Of a stretch of 64,000 nucleotides of DNA, positions 1-7,680 are shown in pieces. The notes below the pieces were generated by a model. The model worked only from the letters and a program-made list of their open reading frames with translations. It was not told where the DNA came from and ran no database searches. This DNA comes from Bacillus cytotoxicus (GTDB taxonomy: Bacteria > Bacillota > Bacilli > Bacillales > Bacillaceae_G): NCBI RefSeq assembly GCF_023715645.1, contig NZ_JAMBOP010000016.1, positions 28,742 to 92,741 of the forward strand. The letters are read 5' to 3'. The position numbers and the translations under genes are program-made. The number at the start of each line of letters is the position of its first letter. Position 1 is the stretch's first letter.

Positions 1-9
1 GTTTCTTCA

Positions 10-210
10 TATATATAAATCCAACTAGACTTTTGGGCAAACAAGTCGCCGCCATGCCAAGCAAAAAGTAACCTACTACTTTCTTTCTCTCTTTGTTTGA
101 ACATCGTATGTGGCAGGAAAAGGTCCTAACCGCTCCTATACATGGTCAGACACTCTCGTCCGTCTAAAAAAAGGGTTTTATGCCAGGTTTTTAATTAGAA
201 GTTATATATA
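10..210 (+). repeat. MITE-like dispersed repeat, type 1, copy A
   Basis: The element runs from TATATAAATCCAACTAGAC to TTTTAATTAGAAGTTATATA, ends that form a weak inverted repeat. The inside matches copies B and K most closely: AAGTCGCCGCCATGCC, then CTTTCTTTCTCTCTTTG, then a CTAACC/GGTCAG stem and CTCTCG. It occupies the gene-free start of the window. It may be a B. cereus group 'bcr' repeat, but I could not assign it. Confidence 0.8.
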
Positions 211-275
211 TGTAATGATTTCTTTTAGCGCCCATATATTGTATTACAATAGGACGTGTGAAAGGAGGCAACGGC

Positions 276-509
276 GTGAAAATAACTTTTGTTGCTTTGT
301 TTCATTTTATTATATGGAGCATATTTTCCGTTGTGATATTATTATCAAGTCGTGATAAATTGCATTACAAAGTATTGCTCTTTTTTGTGTTTTTTTATTT
401 GGCATATGTTATTGCGCATATGATGTTGCACGCCAGAAAAGAGGCAATGTTTTTCACTATTACTAATAGTTTTTTCTTCTTTATGAGTAAGCTGCTCTTT
501 TTTAGTTAA
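276..509 (+). CDS. small hypothetical membrane protein
   Basis: This 77-residue protein is almost entirely hydrophobic, with two to three likely membrane segments (about residues 3-22, 28-48 and 58-75). I do not recognise the family. I chose the GTG at 276 because AAAGGAGG lies 6-8 bases upstream; an in-frame GTG at 258 sits before that ribosome binding site. The stop overlaps the stop of the converging DUF1885 gene by four bases. The gene begins some 65 bases past repeat copy A, so its promoter must lie in or just after that repeat. Confidence 0.6.
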   Translation: MKITFVALFHFIIWSIFSVVILLSSRDKLHYKVLLFFVFFYLAYVIAHMMLHARKEAMFFTITNSFFFFMSKLLFFS

Positions 510-898
510 CGTTTATAAAAGTACATTGTTCTTCCGTTAAAAAGCTGTAACTCTCCTTCTAATTTCTTTGCTAAAAATCTGCAAAATTCATTTGCTTTTC
601 CTTTATCTCCAAAGGTTGCAGTAGATGGTAATGTAATTTGTATAAAAGATTGTTCGTTTTCAATTCCTATTCCTACATAAATAGAGTGATATCGTTCATG
701 ATTAGATTTCAAGCAGAGTGTTGTATCTGAAGTATCAACCATTTCGTATGGAAAGGCAGTGTTTGCGTATGAAAAGCCGAGTTGTTGACCTGTTTGAGCT
801 GTAATTGTTTTATAGTAATGAAATAGTTGCTTAACATCATTTAGAGAAATTGATTGCTGTTTTGAATTTGGGACGAGTTTAATGAGTGCATCTTGCAT
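506..898 (-). CDS. DUF1885 family protein
   Basis: A 130-residue soluble protein with no signal peptide or membrane segment. The length and the N-terminal pattern (MQDALIKLVP, then a Ser/Leu-rich helix) fit the DUF1885 family of Bacillus and Geobacillus, which has a solved structure but no assigned role. The ATG is preceded by GAGGAGG at good spacing. It converges on and overlaps the small membrane protein gene by four bases. The family call is from memory and moderately sure; no function is inferred. Confidence 0.7.
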   Translation of the reverse strand: MQDALIKLVPNSKQQSISLNDVKQLFHYYKTITAQTGQQLGFSYANTAFPYEMVDTSDTTLCLKSNHERYHSIYVGIGIENEQSFIQITLPSTATFGDKGKANEFCRFLAKKLEGELQLFNGRTMYFYKR

Positions 899-1030
899 AG
901 TAAACCTCCTCAGGACATAATATGTTTACTATTTTAACATTGTTATGAATTTTTTGACAATTAAAAGGGATCTTGCTTTGTTTGTTTAATATATACATTG
1001 GGGATAAATTAAGAAGAAAGGAGAGGGACA

Positions 1031-1327
1031 ATGTTTGAAAAATTATATGATGAACATGAAAATACAAAAGTACGCTTTCTTGGTTTTATGACAAATGAGA
1101 CACGGTATGATTTTGGTGTGGTGTACACAACTATGTTTTTTGGTAAACCGCTTGTTGTTTGTATGCAAACGGGTCGAGCAACTCTCCTTGGTCAGGATGA
1201 TATTGAAAATGTGCACCATTTACAAGATGTCTTTAAACTAAAAACGAGTGAAGAAGCAACGGATCTTGCGCAGTTTTTTAAGTTTCTATTGCCAACTACT
1301 TCTGTGCATGCCGAATATGAGGAATAA
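1031..1327 (+). CDS. DUF3055 / SAV0927-like protein
   Basis: A 98-residue acidic soluble protein with the pattern TRYDFGVVYTTMFFGKPLVV followed by CMQTGR, which I associate with the DUF3055 (SAV0927) family found across Firmicutes. The role is unknown. The start is an ATG behind AGGAGAGGGA. It is divergent from the DUF1885 gene and stands alone, followed by a hairpin terminator at 1336-1371. Confidence 0.7.
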   Translation: MFEKLYDEHENTKVRFLGFMTNETRYDFGVVYTTMFFGKPLVVCMQTGRATLLGQDDIENVHHLQDVFKLKTSEEATDLAQFFKFLLPTTSVHAEYEE

Positions 1328-1335
1328 TTGTGTCA

Positions 1336-1373
1336 AAGCAGTCGTATTAATAAATATACGGCTGCTTATTATT
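1336..1373 (+). terminator. hairpin terminator after the DUF3055 gene
   Basis: The arms AAGCAGTCGTAT and ATACGGCTGCTT form a 12-bp stem with one G-U pair, followed by an A/T-rich tract (ATTATTTAT). The T-run is weak. Confidence 0.65.
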
Positions 1374-1385
1374 TATAAATGTTTC

Positions 1386-1654
1386 GTAACTACTCAGTTA
1401 CTTTATGGAAAACCGACAGAAAAGTATTTTTTTAAATGGCCCTGAGGGACTGGCGATGCATAGGAGCGGTCAGGGCCTTTTTCTGCCACGTGCAAGGTTT
1501 GAAAACAAAAGTAGACAATAAGTGCAGGCCCCTGCCCTGTTTGCATGACAGCAGTCTATATGCCAAAAAATAAATTTATAAGTAATAGAGAGACACATCT
1601 TCACTACAAACATACCCTTTTCTAAATTTCTAAAAGGTATAGCTGAGTAGTTGG
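1386..1654 (-). repeat. MITE-like dispersed repeat, type 2, copy D
   Basis: This copy carries the shared core in reverse orientation (GGGACTGGCGATGCATAGG, GGTCAGGGCCTTTTTCTGCC, then GCATGACAGCAGTCTATATG). Its outer ends differ from type 1: GTAACTACTCAGTTACTTTAT at the left and GTATAGCTGAGTAGTTGG at the right, an inverted pair. It fills most of the gap between the DUF3055 gene and SR1. Confidence 0.75.
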
Positions 1655-1708
1655 AATGTTTCATACTAATAAAACCGAAAAATAATTAATATGTCATAAT
1701 TAAAACTA

Positions 1709-1737
1709 TTGACTTAAAAAGTATAACATATTAAAAT
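1709..1737 (+). promoter_or_regulatory. SigA-type promoter of SR1
   Basis: TTGACT (1709-1714) and TAAAAT (1732-1737) are separated by 17 bases. The predicted start is near 1744. In B. subtilis the SR1 promoter is repressed by CcpN and CcpA; I did not identify their operators here. Confidence 0.6.
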
Positions 1738-1802
1738 AAAGACAGAAGGTTAAGCGGTTACAAAAAAGTTTTGGGGATAACAATATTAGGAGGAATTTAA
1801 AA

Positions 1803-1934
1803 ATGGGAACTATCGTATGTCAAATTTGTGATAACACAATTGCGCATTTTGAGGATGAAAAGGTAACAGTATTATACGGAAAATGCGGTTCTAAATGTGA
1901 GTGTGAGCATAAAGAACATACTAAAGCCCAATAA
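1803..1934 (+). CDS. GapA-binding peptide SR1P
   Basis: This 43-residue peptide starts MGTIVCQIC and has the hallmark stretch HFEDEKVTVLYGKC, six cysteines and a C-terminal CECEHKEH segment. That matches SR1P of B. subtilis, which binds glyceraldehyde-3-phosphate dehydrogenase GapA and promotes its contact with RNase J1. The paired cysteines suggest metal binding. AGGAGG lies 9 bases before the ATG. The stop is followed directly by the transcript terminator. Confidence 0.9.
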   Translation: MGTIVCQICDNTIAHFEDEKVTVLYGKCGSKCECEHKEHTKAQ

Positions 1935-1939
1935 ATAAA

Positions 1940-1968
1940 GGAACGCCTGCATATGCAGGCGTTTTTTA
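1940..1968. terminator. bidirectional terminator between SR1 and tgl
   Basis: The palindrome AACGCCTGCATATGCAGGCGTT is followed by TTTTT on the + side. It lies between SR1P and the converging tgl gene, whose stop codon begins three bases later, so it probably serves both. Confidence 0.85.
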
Positions 1969-2796
1969 GTGAATTGAAGTCGTGTGACCGATTGTTGCAA
2001 TAATTGCATCGTCTCGAATGGGAATGAGTCCGATTTCTGTTTGCATTTTCTTTGTAGAGGCAAATTGGCTCATCATTCGACTGTCTATCCGTGTTAGAAA
2101 ATCTGTTAAATATGCTGTTAAAAAAGCGAAAGGAATACGTCGTTGATTGAGTGCATCAATGATTTGACTTTCTGTTTTTACACCGACACCATGCCCATAA
2201 AAAAAGAAATTTCCTAAATAAATTGCATTCTCTCCTTGCCATTCAATTGTTGCTGGGTTCACTTGTGGGTTTTTAAAATAAACAAGATCACCAGGGACAA
2301 CTTCTCCTCCAGTTTTTGTAATGAGTTTCAAATCCTTATCATAGTCCCATGTATATAAGTAAAGATTTGCAAATAAACGATTAAATGTTTCTTCGTCATA
2401 CAATGATAACAGTGATTTATAGAAGAGAATAATCATTGCGGTTGCACATTCTGTTCCATATTTGTTGCCGTTTAGAAAAATATCGCGAATAGCAAAAGAG
2501 GGTAACACATTAGGGAGAAGCTGAAAGCCACCTAAATGCGTTCTTTCCCAAAATTCAGGATTACAGAAAGATTGTTTAAATGTGCGAAATTGTAACCCAC
2601 TGTTAAATAACTCTAAAGCAGAAGTAATGATATGAACACGGACATTTATATCAAAAGTTAACTCATGCAATGATTGAAAGGTGTATACTTCTTGATTTCC
2701 AGTCATAATTTCTAAAATTTGTTGCTTTTCCGAAAAGAAAGGTTCGTGTTCATTTTTTATATATGGATGTACAATGGAACGGCCAATTACAATCAT
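1966..2796 (-). CDS. tgl: spore coat protein-glutamine gamma-glutamyltransferase (transglutaminase)
   Basis: A 276-residue protein with the Bacillus Tgl pattern [19 protein letters not shown], in which Cys117 corresponds to the catalytic cysteine (Cys116 in B. subtilis). The downstream YTWDYDKDL and [10 protein letters not shown] segments are also typical. Tgl cross-links glutamine and lysine side chains in coat proteins late in sporulation, and in B. subtilis it is made in the mother cell under SigK. The start is an ATG behind AGGTGGG. It is slightly longer than the 245-residue B. subtilis enzyme, as is usual in this group. It is monocistronic and converges on SR1. Confidence 0.92.
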   Translation of the reverse strand: MIVIGRSIVHPYIKNEHEPFFSEKQQILEIMTGNQEVYTFQSLHELTFDINVRVHIITSALELFNSGLQFRTFKQSFCNPEFWERTHLGGFQLLPNVLPSFAIRDIFLNGNKYGTECATAMIILFYKSLLSLYDEETFNRLFANLYLYTWDYDKDLKLITKTGGEVVPGDLVYFKNPQVNPATIEWQGENAIYLGNFFFYGHGVGVKTESQIIDALNQRRIPFAFLTAYLTDFLTRIDSRMMSQFASTKKMQTEIGLIPIRDDAIIATIGHTTSIH

Positions 2797-3046
2797 AAAA
2801 TCCCACCTATATGTTTACATTCTTTTGATTTTGAATTAAAGGGCGATGAGACTCTCTGCTTAGAGGGAGTTAAGAAAAGGATGTCTAATTGATTCTAACC
2901 TACTAAGCCACTAGACATTAGCTTTTTGTGATTGTCACGTAAGATTTTGATTTGGGAGGCTTTCTTCTTATGGAAGTTTTACATTATATCGTATGAATAG
3001 GCGAATAAAGGGTGCATAGGAAAAATAAAATGGAGTGTATATGAAT

Positions 3047-3079
3047 GAAAAATCCCACTCCAAAGATATGAAGTGGGAA
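3047..3079 (-). terminator. terminator of speA
   Basis: On the minus strand the stem TCCCACT/AGTGGGA is followed by ATTTTT. It lies six bases after the speA stop. Confidence 0.75.
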
Positions 3080-3084
3080 GGAAG

Positions 3085-4560
3085 TTATTCGCTAATTGCT
3101 TTATACTCTTTAATGACACGTAAAGTTTGTAATGTCATGTCTTCAGGACCTTGTACTGGTAATCCTGCTTCTAAATTCATTTGAATATAGTCTAAATTTT
3201 CTTGTGTGATAATTTCACCAGGAGTGAAAATTGGAATACCTGGTGGATAGACCATAACGAAATCCGCTATAATGCGGCCGGCAGCTTCTACAAAAGGAAC
3301 AACTTCTGTTTCAGAATAAAAGGCATCACGTGGAGATAGTGCAAGAACAGGGATTTCTGGAATGCCCACTTGTACTTGTACACCTTTTTCTGCTCTCTGT
3401 TTATAGGTAGTTGATAAATCTTGCAGAGCTTGCACGAGTAGATTTGTTTCATCTTCTGTATCTCCAAGTGTAACAAGACACAGAATGTTATATAAATCGG
3501 AAAGCTCGACCTCTATATTATAATGCTCTCTTAACCATAACTCCACATCGTGACCTGTAATTCCTAATTCTTTTACAGAAATAATAAGCTTTGTTGGGTC
3601 ATAATCAAAAGTTGCATCTGTTCCTAGCAGTTCTTTACCAGGACAATACAGGTGTTCAATCTCATTTACCCGTTTTCGAACATCTTCTGCTAATTGAATA
3701 GTTTTTGTAATAAGTTCGCGGCCTTCTGTTGCCAGACGCTTTCTTGCAACATCAAGTGAAGCTAATAAAATATAAGATGTTGAAGTTGTTGTAAGCATAC
3801 TAATAATCGATTGAACATGCTTTACGTTTACAAGCCCTTCTTTTACATTCAAAACAGAACTTTGTGTTAATGAGCCGCCTAGTTTGTGAACACTTGTTGC
3901 AGCCATATCGGCACCAGCTTGCATTGCTGACATTGGCATTTTGTCATGAAAATGAATATGAACACCATGGGCTTCATCCACTAGTACTGGCATATTGTAT
4001 GAATGTACTAACTTTACAATTTGCTCTAAGTCAGCTGCAAAACCAAAATATGTTGGATTAATGACAAGGAGTCCTTTTGCATCTGGATGTTCTTCTAGCG
4101 CTTTTTTTACAGAAGGAATTGTAATTCCATGTGAAATTCCTAATATTGGATCGATTTCCGGATGAATGAAAATTGGTTTCGCGCCTGAGAAAATAATCGC
4201 TGACATAATCGATTTATGAACATTACGTGGTACAAGAATTTTATCTCCAGGACCACAAACGCTCATCACCATTGTCATAATTGCTCCACTTGTTCCTTGG
4301 ACAGAAAAAAATGTATGATCAGCGCCGAAAGCTTCTGCTGCTAAATCTTGAGCTTGTTTAATCATACCTTTTGGATGATGTAAATCATCGAGCGGTGCAA
4401 TATTAATTAGATCAATTGATAATGCATTATGCCCAATAAATTCGCGGAATTCAGGATCCATTCCTTGTCCTTTTTTATGACCTGGAATATGAAATTGCAC
4501 TGGATTTCGCTTGCTGTGCTCTTTTAAAGCAGTGAACAATGGTGTTTCGTATTGGGACAA
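3085..4560 (-). CDS. speA: arginine decarboxylase (Orn/Lys/Arg decarboxylase family, PLP-dependent)
   Basis: It makes agmatine from arginine, the first step of Bacillus polyamine synthesis. The protein has the aspartate-aminotransferase fold: the N-terminal TPLFTALKEH and FHIPGHKKG substrate segment, the VDEAHGVHIHF cofactor-binding strand, and the PLP lysine in SVHKLGGS (about residue 226), then a C-terminal domain with YPPGIPIF. I start it at the TTG at 4560 because AAGGGG lies 8 bases upstream; the GTG at 4569 falls inside that ribosome binding site. The resulting 491 residues and SQYETPLF start match B. subtilis SpeA (490). It is monocistronic and close to SR1, as in B. subtilis. Confidence 0.92.
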   Translation of the reverse strand: MSQYETPLFTALKEHSKRNPVQFHIPGHKKGQGMDPEFREFIGHNALSIDLINIAPLDDLHHPKGMIKQAQDLAAEAFGADHTFFSVQGTSGAIMTMVMSVCGPGDKILVPRNVHKSIMSAIIFSGAKPIFIHPEIDPILGISHGITIPSVKKALEEHPDAKGLLVINPTYFGFAADLEQIVKLVHSYNMPVLVDEAHGVHIHFHDKMPMSAMQAGADMAATSVHKLGGSLTQSSVLNVKEGLVNVKHVQSIISMLTTTSTSYILLASLDVARKRLATEGRELITKTIQLAEDVRKRVNEIEHLYCPGKELLGTDATFDYDPTKLIISVKELGITGHDVELWLREHYNIEVELSDLYNILCLVTLGDTEDETNLLVQALQDLSTTYKQRAEKGVQVQVGIPEIPVLALSPRDAFYSETEVVPFVEAAGRIIADFVMVYPPGIPIFTPGEIITQENLDYIQMNLEAGLPVQGPEDMTLQTLRVIKEYKAISE

Positions 4561-5038
4561 TTTATACACCCCTTCATTATTATTAATATTTATTAATTAT
4601 GTTTTATATTTATTCTGTTATACTATTTAATAGCAGAAGAGAAATTCTTACTACCATTTGAAGTATCACTTTATGTTCTATAAAACAAAAGCATTATATC
4701 ACCTATAGAAGAAGATGTATAGAAAAATAATAATGGTAATGATCGTTTTTCTATGCAGAAGGAATCATACGTAAAAAATGAATCGTTGGACTGAAAAATT
4801 CAAGGATAGAGTATCATTGAACGGAGCTGGAGCAAAATAAGTGACGGAAAGAGTAAAAGATATCCACATTAACAGATTATATTTTTTACTGGATTCAAGA
4901 AAAATATCATTGGTGAGATTATGGATTGGTAAAGAAAACGATTAGTGAAGGAGCATTCAGGTGGCAGTTTCATTTTATCTCGCGTATGATAATAAGGAAG
5001 AACAAATTAGAGTGAGCTGGAATAGATGAGGTGTTATT
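4561..5038. other. divergent intergenic region speA / yktA
   Basis: A 478-base A/T-rich region that must hold the promoters of speA (minus) and yktA (plus). A candidate 22-codon reading frame at 4961-5029 is listed separately. I see no repeat copy, riboswitch or strong hairpin in it. Confidence 0.5.
4961..5029 (+). CDS. possible 22-codon leader peptide upstream of yktA
   Basis: The GTG at 4961 follows GAAGGAG by 7 bases and opens a frame of 22 codons (MAVSFYLAYDN and so on) that ends at TGA 5027-5029. The stop overlaps the TGAGGTG ribosome binding site of yktA, which would allow translational coupling. The frame is too short to judge by codon use, so this may be chance. Confidence 0.3.
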   Translation: MAVSFYLAYDNKEEQIRVSWNR

Positions 5039-5308
5039 ATGGAATATCAATATCCAATTAATTATGATTGGTCAACAGAAGAAATGGTTGCAGTAATTAA
5101 ATTTTATGAAGCGATTGAACAAGCTTATGAAAAAGGATTGAAAAGAGAAAATCTGATGGGTTTGTATCGTCATTTCAAAGAAATTGTGCCAGGAAAAGCA
5201 GAAGAAAAGAAAATTGACAAAGAATTCCAAGAAGTGAGTGGTTATTCCATTTATCGTGCAATTCAAAAGGCGAAAAATTTACACGAAGAAGATATCGTTA
5301 AAATGTAA
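5039..5308 (+). CDS. yktA: UPF0223 family protein YktA
   Basis: An 89-residue protein with the UPF0223 pattern: [13 protein letters not shown] at the start, [13 protein letters not shown] in the middle and a [14 protein letters not shown]-terminal helix. The function is unknown. It is next to yktB in the same order as in B. subtilis, but the two genes converge and share a terminator. The start is an ATG with GAGGTG 6-8 bases upstream. Confidence 0.9.
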   Translation: MEYQYPINYDWSTEEMVAVIKFYEAIEQAYEKGLKRENLMGLYRHFKEIVPGKAEEKKIDKEFQEVSGYSIYRAIQKAKNLHEEDIVKM

Positions 5309-5357
5309 AAATTTTTTGAAAAATCAAAAATGAAGTGTTATAATGGGAAAACAACTA

Positions 5358-5388
5358 AAAACGGACAATGCAGATATTGTCCGTTTTG
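5358..5388. terminator. bidirectional terminator between yktA and yktB
   Basis: The arms AAACGGACAAT and ATTGTCCGTTT flank a 6-base loop, with A-rich and T-rich sides on either flank. It serves both converging genes. Confidence 0.85.
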
Positions 5389-5390
5389 CT

Positions 5391-6017
5391 TTATCGATTA
5401 CAAATTTTATATAAAGGAAGGAGTGAGTACATCGTTGTTTCAATTTTTTGGATGAATTGTTCATCAGTAAGATTTGAAAATTCTTCTGGAGAAATGTGAA
5501 TGCCTACTAATAATTCTGCTTTTTTAACAGTACCTAACCGCTCAATCATTGTTTGTAGCTCTTCTAATTGAAGAGTACTATGTAATTTTACATCAGGTTT
5601 AGTATGGTCAATGGACCAAACGAAATCATTTGGTATATTTGTTTTTAAATCATTTAAATGCTTTAAAAAGGCATGAGCCGCTTCCATTTTTTGTGGGCAC
5701 TCATAAATTAAACCAAAGTATATAAAAGCATGTGTTCCCCATAGTCCAATTTGGAAATGTGGTAGCATCTTATATCCGCGTTTATTTGTTGAAAATGCAA
5801 CCCAAGTATCGTTTGGTGGATTGACTTTGCGACGTGCATGTTTCGCGACATGATAGAAAAAAGATTCACCAGTTTCATTTGTTAAGAAACGAGAAATTAG
5901 TTCACCGAGAGCTTCTAACTTCGGATGAACGTTCGTTTTAATTGCAGCCATTCTTTCTTCTAGACCATCTACAGAGAACACAGTGAAGTCTTTTTCTTTG
6001 AAAGTTTTTGATGTCAT
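5391..6017 (-). CDS. yktB: UPF0637 (DUF1054) family protein YktB
   Basis: A 208-residue soluble protein with the family segments [32 protein letters not shown] and [11 protein letters not shown]. The function is unknown; the structure of the B. subtilis protein has been described as a small alpha/beta fold. The start is an ATG behind a GGAGGAACT sequence. Its stop lies three bases from the shared terminator with yktA. Confidence 0.9.
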   Translation of the reverse strand: MTSKTFKEKDFTVFSVDGLEERMAAIKTNVHPKLEALGELISRFLTNETGESFFYHVAKHARRKVNPPNDTWVAFSTNKRGYKMLPHFQIGLWGTHAFIYFGLIYECPQKMEAAHAFLKHLNDLKTNIPNDFVWSIDHTKPDVKLHSTLQLEELQTMIERLGTVKKAELLVGIHISPEEFSNLTDEQFIQKIETTMYSLLPLYKICNR

Positions 6018-6226
6018 GGTAGTTCCTCCAACTCCTAGTTTGTTTTTATTCTAACATAGCTTGTACAATTCATAAAAAAAGTCGGCTTATAAAAAAATTT
6101 GAGATAAAAACTCAAATTAGTTGCATAGATGATTTATCCCACATAATATAGTATAAAACAAAAAGTCAGAAAATTAGGTAAATTCAAAGGCGAGGGCAAA
6201 CGAATATTGGGAGGAGGCAAACAAAT

Positions 6227-6415
6227 ATGAGACAGGTAATAAATGCATTAAAAAGAACAGATGCGGAGAAGAGAATTCCGGTGTTACGATTAGAATTAGA
6301 TTATGAATTAGCGACGCTATATGATGCAATGATGGAAAATGATAACATGAAAAAAGAGGAGTGTATGAAAAAATTAGAAGTGTTAAGACTTGAAATGATT
6401 CGGCTAGAGGCGTAA
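6227..6415 (+). CDS. ykzI: YkzI-like small helical protein
   Basis: A 62-residue charged protein, predicted to be two helices (residues 1-40 and 41-62) ending in LRLEMIRLEA. Position between yktB and suhB matches ykzI of B. subtilis. The function is unknown. The start is an ATG behind GGGAGGAGG. Confidence 0.7.
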   Translation: MRQVINALKRTDAEKRIPVLRLELDYELATLYDAMMENDNMKKEECMKKLEVLRLEMIRLEA

Positions 6416-6503
6416 TAATAGTGTATGTATAAAAAATTAGTTGGTGCGAACCTTATAAAGGGTTCGTTTTTTCTGTGAATCGTACAGATCGGAGTGTTTA
6501 AAA

Positions 6504-7292
6504 ATGCAAGAGGTATGGGAAGAAATTGATGCATACGCAAAACAATGGATAAAAGAAGCGGGGCAGCACCTTATTTCATCAATGAAGCAGTCTCTTATTA
6601 TTGAAACGAAGTCAAATGCCTCTGATTTAGTAACAAATATGGATCGGGAAATTGAACAGTTTTTTATTCTGAAAATTAAAGAGATGTTTCCAGAACACTA
6701 TATTCTCGGAGAAGAAGGATATGGCGATGAATTAGCTTCAACGGATGGAATTTTGTGGTTAATTGATCCAATTGATGGTACGATGAATTTTGTTCATCAA
6801 AAGAGAAATTTTGCAATTTCAATTGGCATATATGAGAATGGTATCGGGAAAATTGGTCTCGTATATGACCCAGTTCATGATGAGTTATATCATGCGAAAA
6901 AGGGTGTTGGAGCATTTTGTAATGAAATGAAAATTCCATCATTACAGCCAAGTGAAATATCTTCAGGTGTTATTGCTGTAAATGCAACGTGGCTTACCGA
7001 TAATCCTCGTCTGGATATGAGGAAAATGGCACAGCTTGTAAAAAAAGCAAGAGGAACACGTTCGTACGGTTGTGCAGCACTTGAAATGGTATATGTAGCA
7101 ACAGGACGATTAGATGCATATGTGACGCCACGTTTGTCTCCATGGGATTTTGGCGGTGGGAAAATTATTGTAGAAGAGGTTGGAGGAAAAGTAACGACAT
7201 TTACTGGAGAGTCACTTCGAATTATTGAGAAGAGTAGCGTTCTCGTTGCAAGACCAGGTGTGTATGAAGAGATGCTACAATATGTACAGTAG
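6504..7292 (+). CDS. suhB: inositol monophosphatase family protein
   Basis: A 262-residue Mg-dependent phosphatase. The family metal site is complete: GEEGYG, then WLIDPIDGTMNFVHQ (residues about 85-99) and the C-terminal LSPWDFGGGKIIVEEVGG. It corresponds to YktC of B. subtilis. The substrate may be myo-inositol-1-phosphate or another sugar phosphate; the sequence does not decide. It follows ykzI by 90 bases and is probably co-transcribed with it. The weak GGAGTG site lies 8 bases before the ATG. Confidence 0.9.
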   Translation: MQEVWEEIDAYAKQWIKEAGQHLISSMKQSLIIETKSNASDLVTNMDREIEQFFILKIKEMFPEHYILGEEGYGDELASTDGILWLIDPIDGTMNFVHQKRNFAISIGIYENGIGKIGLVYDPVHDELYHAKKGVGAFCNEMKIPSLQPSEISSGVIAVNATWLTDNPRLDMRKMAQLVKKARGTRSYGCAALEMVYVATGRLDAYVTPRLSPWDFGGGKIIVEEVGGKVTTFTGESLRIIEKSSVLVARPGVYEEMLQYVQ

Positions 7293-7316
7293 GTGTATAA
7301 AATCCATAGAATAAAC

Positions 7317-7357
7317 AAAAAAGTAAGAGGCAGAGAAAATTGCTTCTTACTTTTTGT
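7317..7357. terminator. bidirectional terminator between suhB and ylaF
   Basis: The arms AAAAAGTAAGAGGC and GCTTCTTACTTTTT form a long stem around a 10-base loop, with A-rich and T-rich flanks. Confidence 0.8.
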
Positions 7358-7359
7358 TG

Positions 7360-7539
7360 TTATTGAAGTTTACGCATTTTACTTTTTGTTATAAAGCCGT
7401 ATCCGATTGTAAAGATCGTACCGACAATACAAATAATTACACCGATTGGGCTATTCTCAGCAATCATAATTCCAATACCTATCATAAAAATAACACCAAT
7501 GATAGCTGTTAATAAAAAACGATATTGAATTTGTTCCAT
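7360..7539 (-). CDS. ylaF: DUF5325 family small membrane protein YlaF
   Basis: A 59-residue protein with two hydrophobic segments (about residues 7-27 and 31-50) and a basic C-terminus (KSKMRKLQ). Its place just upstream of and divergent from typA matches ylaF in B. subtilis, and the size fits DUF5325. The function is unknown. The ATG has a strong GGAGGGTG site 6 bases upstream. Confidence 0.8.
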   Translation of the reverse strand: MEQIQYRFLLTAIIGVIFMIGIGIMIAENSPIGVIICIVGTIFTIGYGFITKSKMRKLQ

Positions 7540-7680
7540 TTATTTCACCCTCCAATTTCATTGTACTTTCACAAAAGTGAGAATACAACTATATTTTCAT
7601 TCTTGATTTTATTTTGATTGCTATTGCATCCCTTTCGCTCTTATAATAGAGAAGGATTAAAAAGACATTAGGAGTTGGAC

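Larger units (their letters stand above)
1744..1968 (+). ncRNA. SR1 dual-function regulatory RNA
   Basis: A short transcription unit of about 225 nt with its own promoter, the SR1P reading frame and a terminator at 1942-1968. In B. subtilis, SR1 is about 205 nt, lies next to speA, base-pairs with ahrC mRNA and encodes SR1P. Here speA is 1.1 kb downstream on the other strand with tgl in between, so synteny is close. The coding part is the strong evidence; conservation of the antisense function is inferred and not tested. Confidence 0.7.

Noticed and set aside
110-355. An 81-codon frame across repeat copy A
   Set aside because: It lies mostly inside the dispersed repeat, has no ribosome binding site and is in another frame from the better-supported gene at 276-509.
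4842-4949. A 36-codon GTG frame upstream of yktA
   Set aside because: The nearest GGAG is about 14 bases away and the sequence has no recognisable features; likely chance.
6890-7318. 142-codon minus-strand frame opposite suhB
   Set aside because: It is antisense to a clear gene with conserved motifs, ends in the convergent terminator and has no ribosome binding site.
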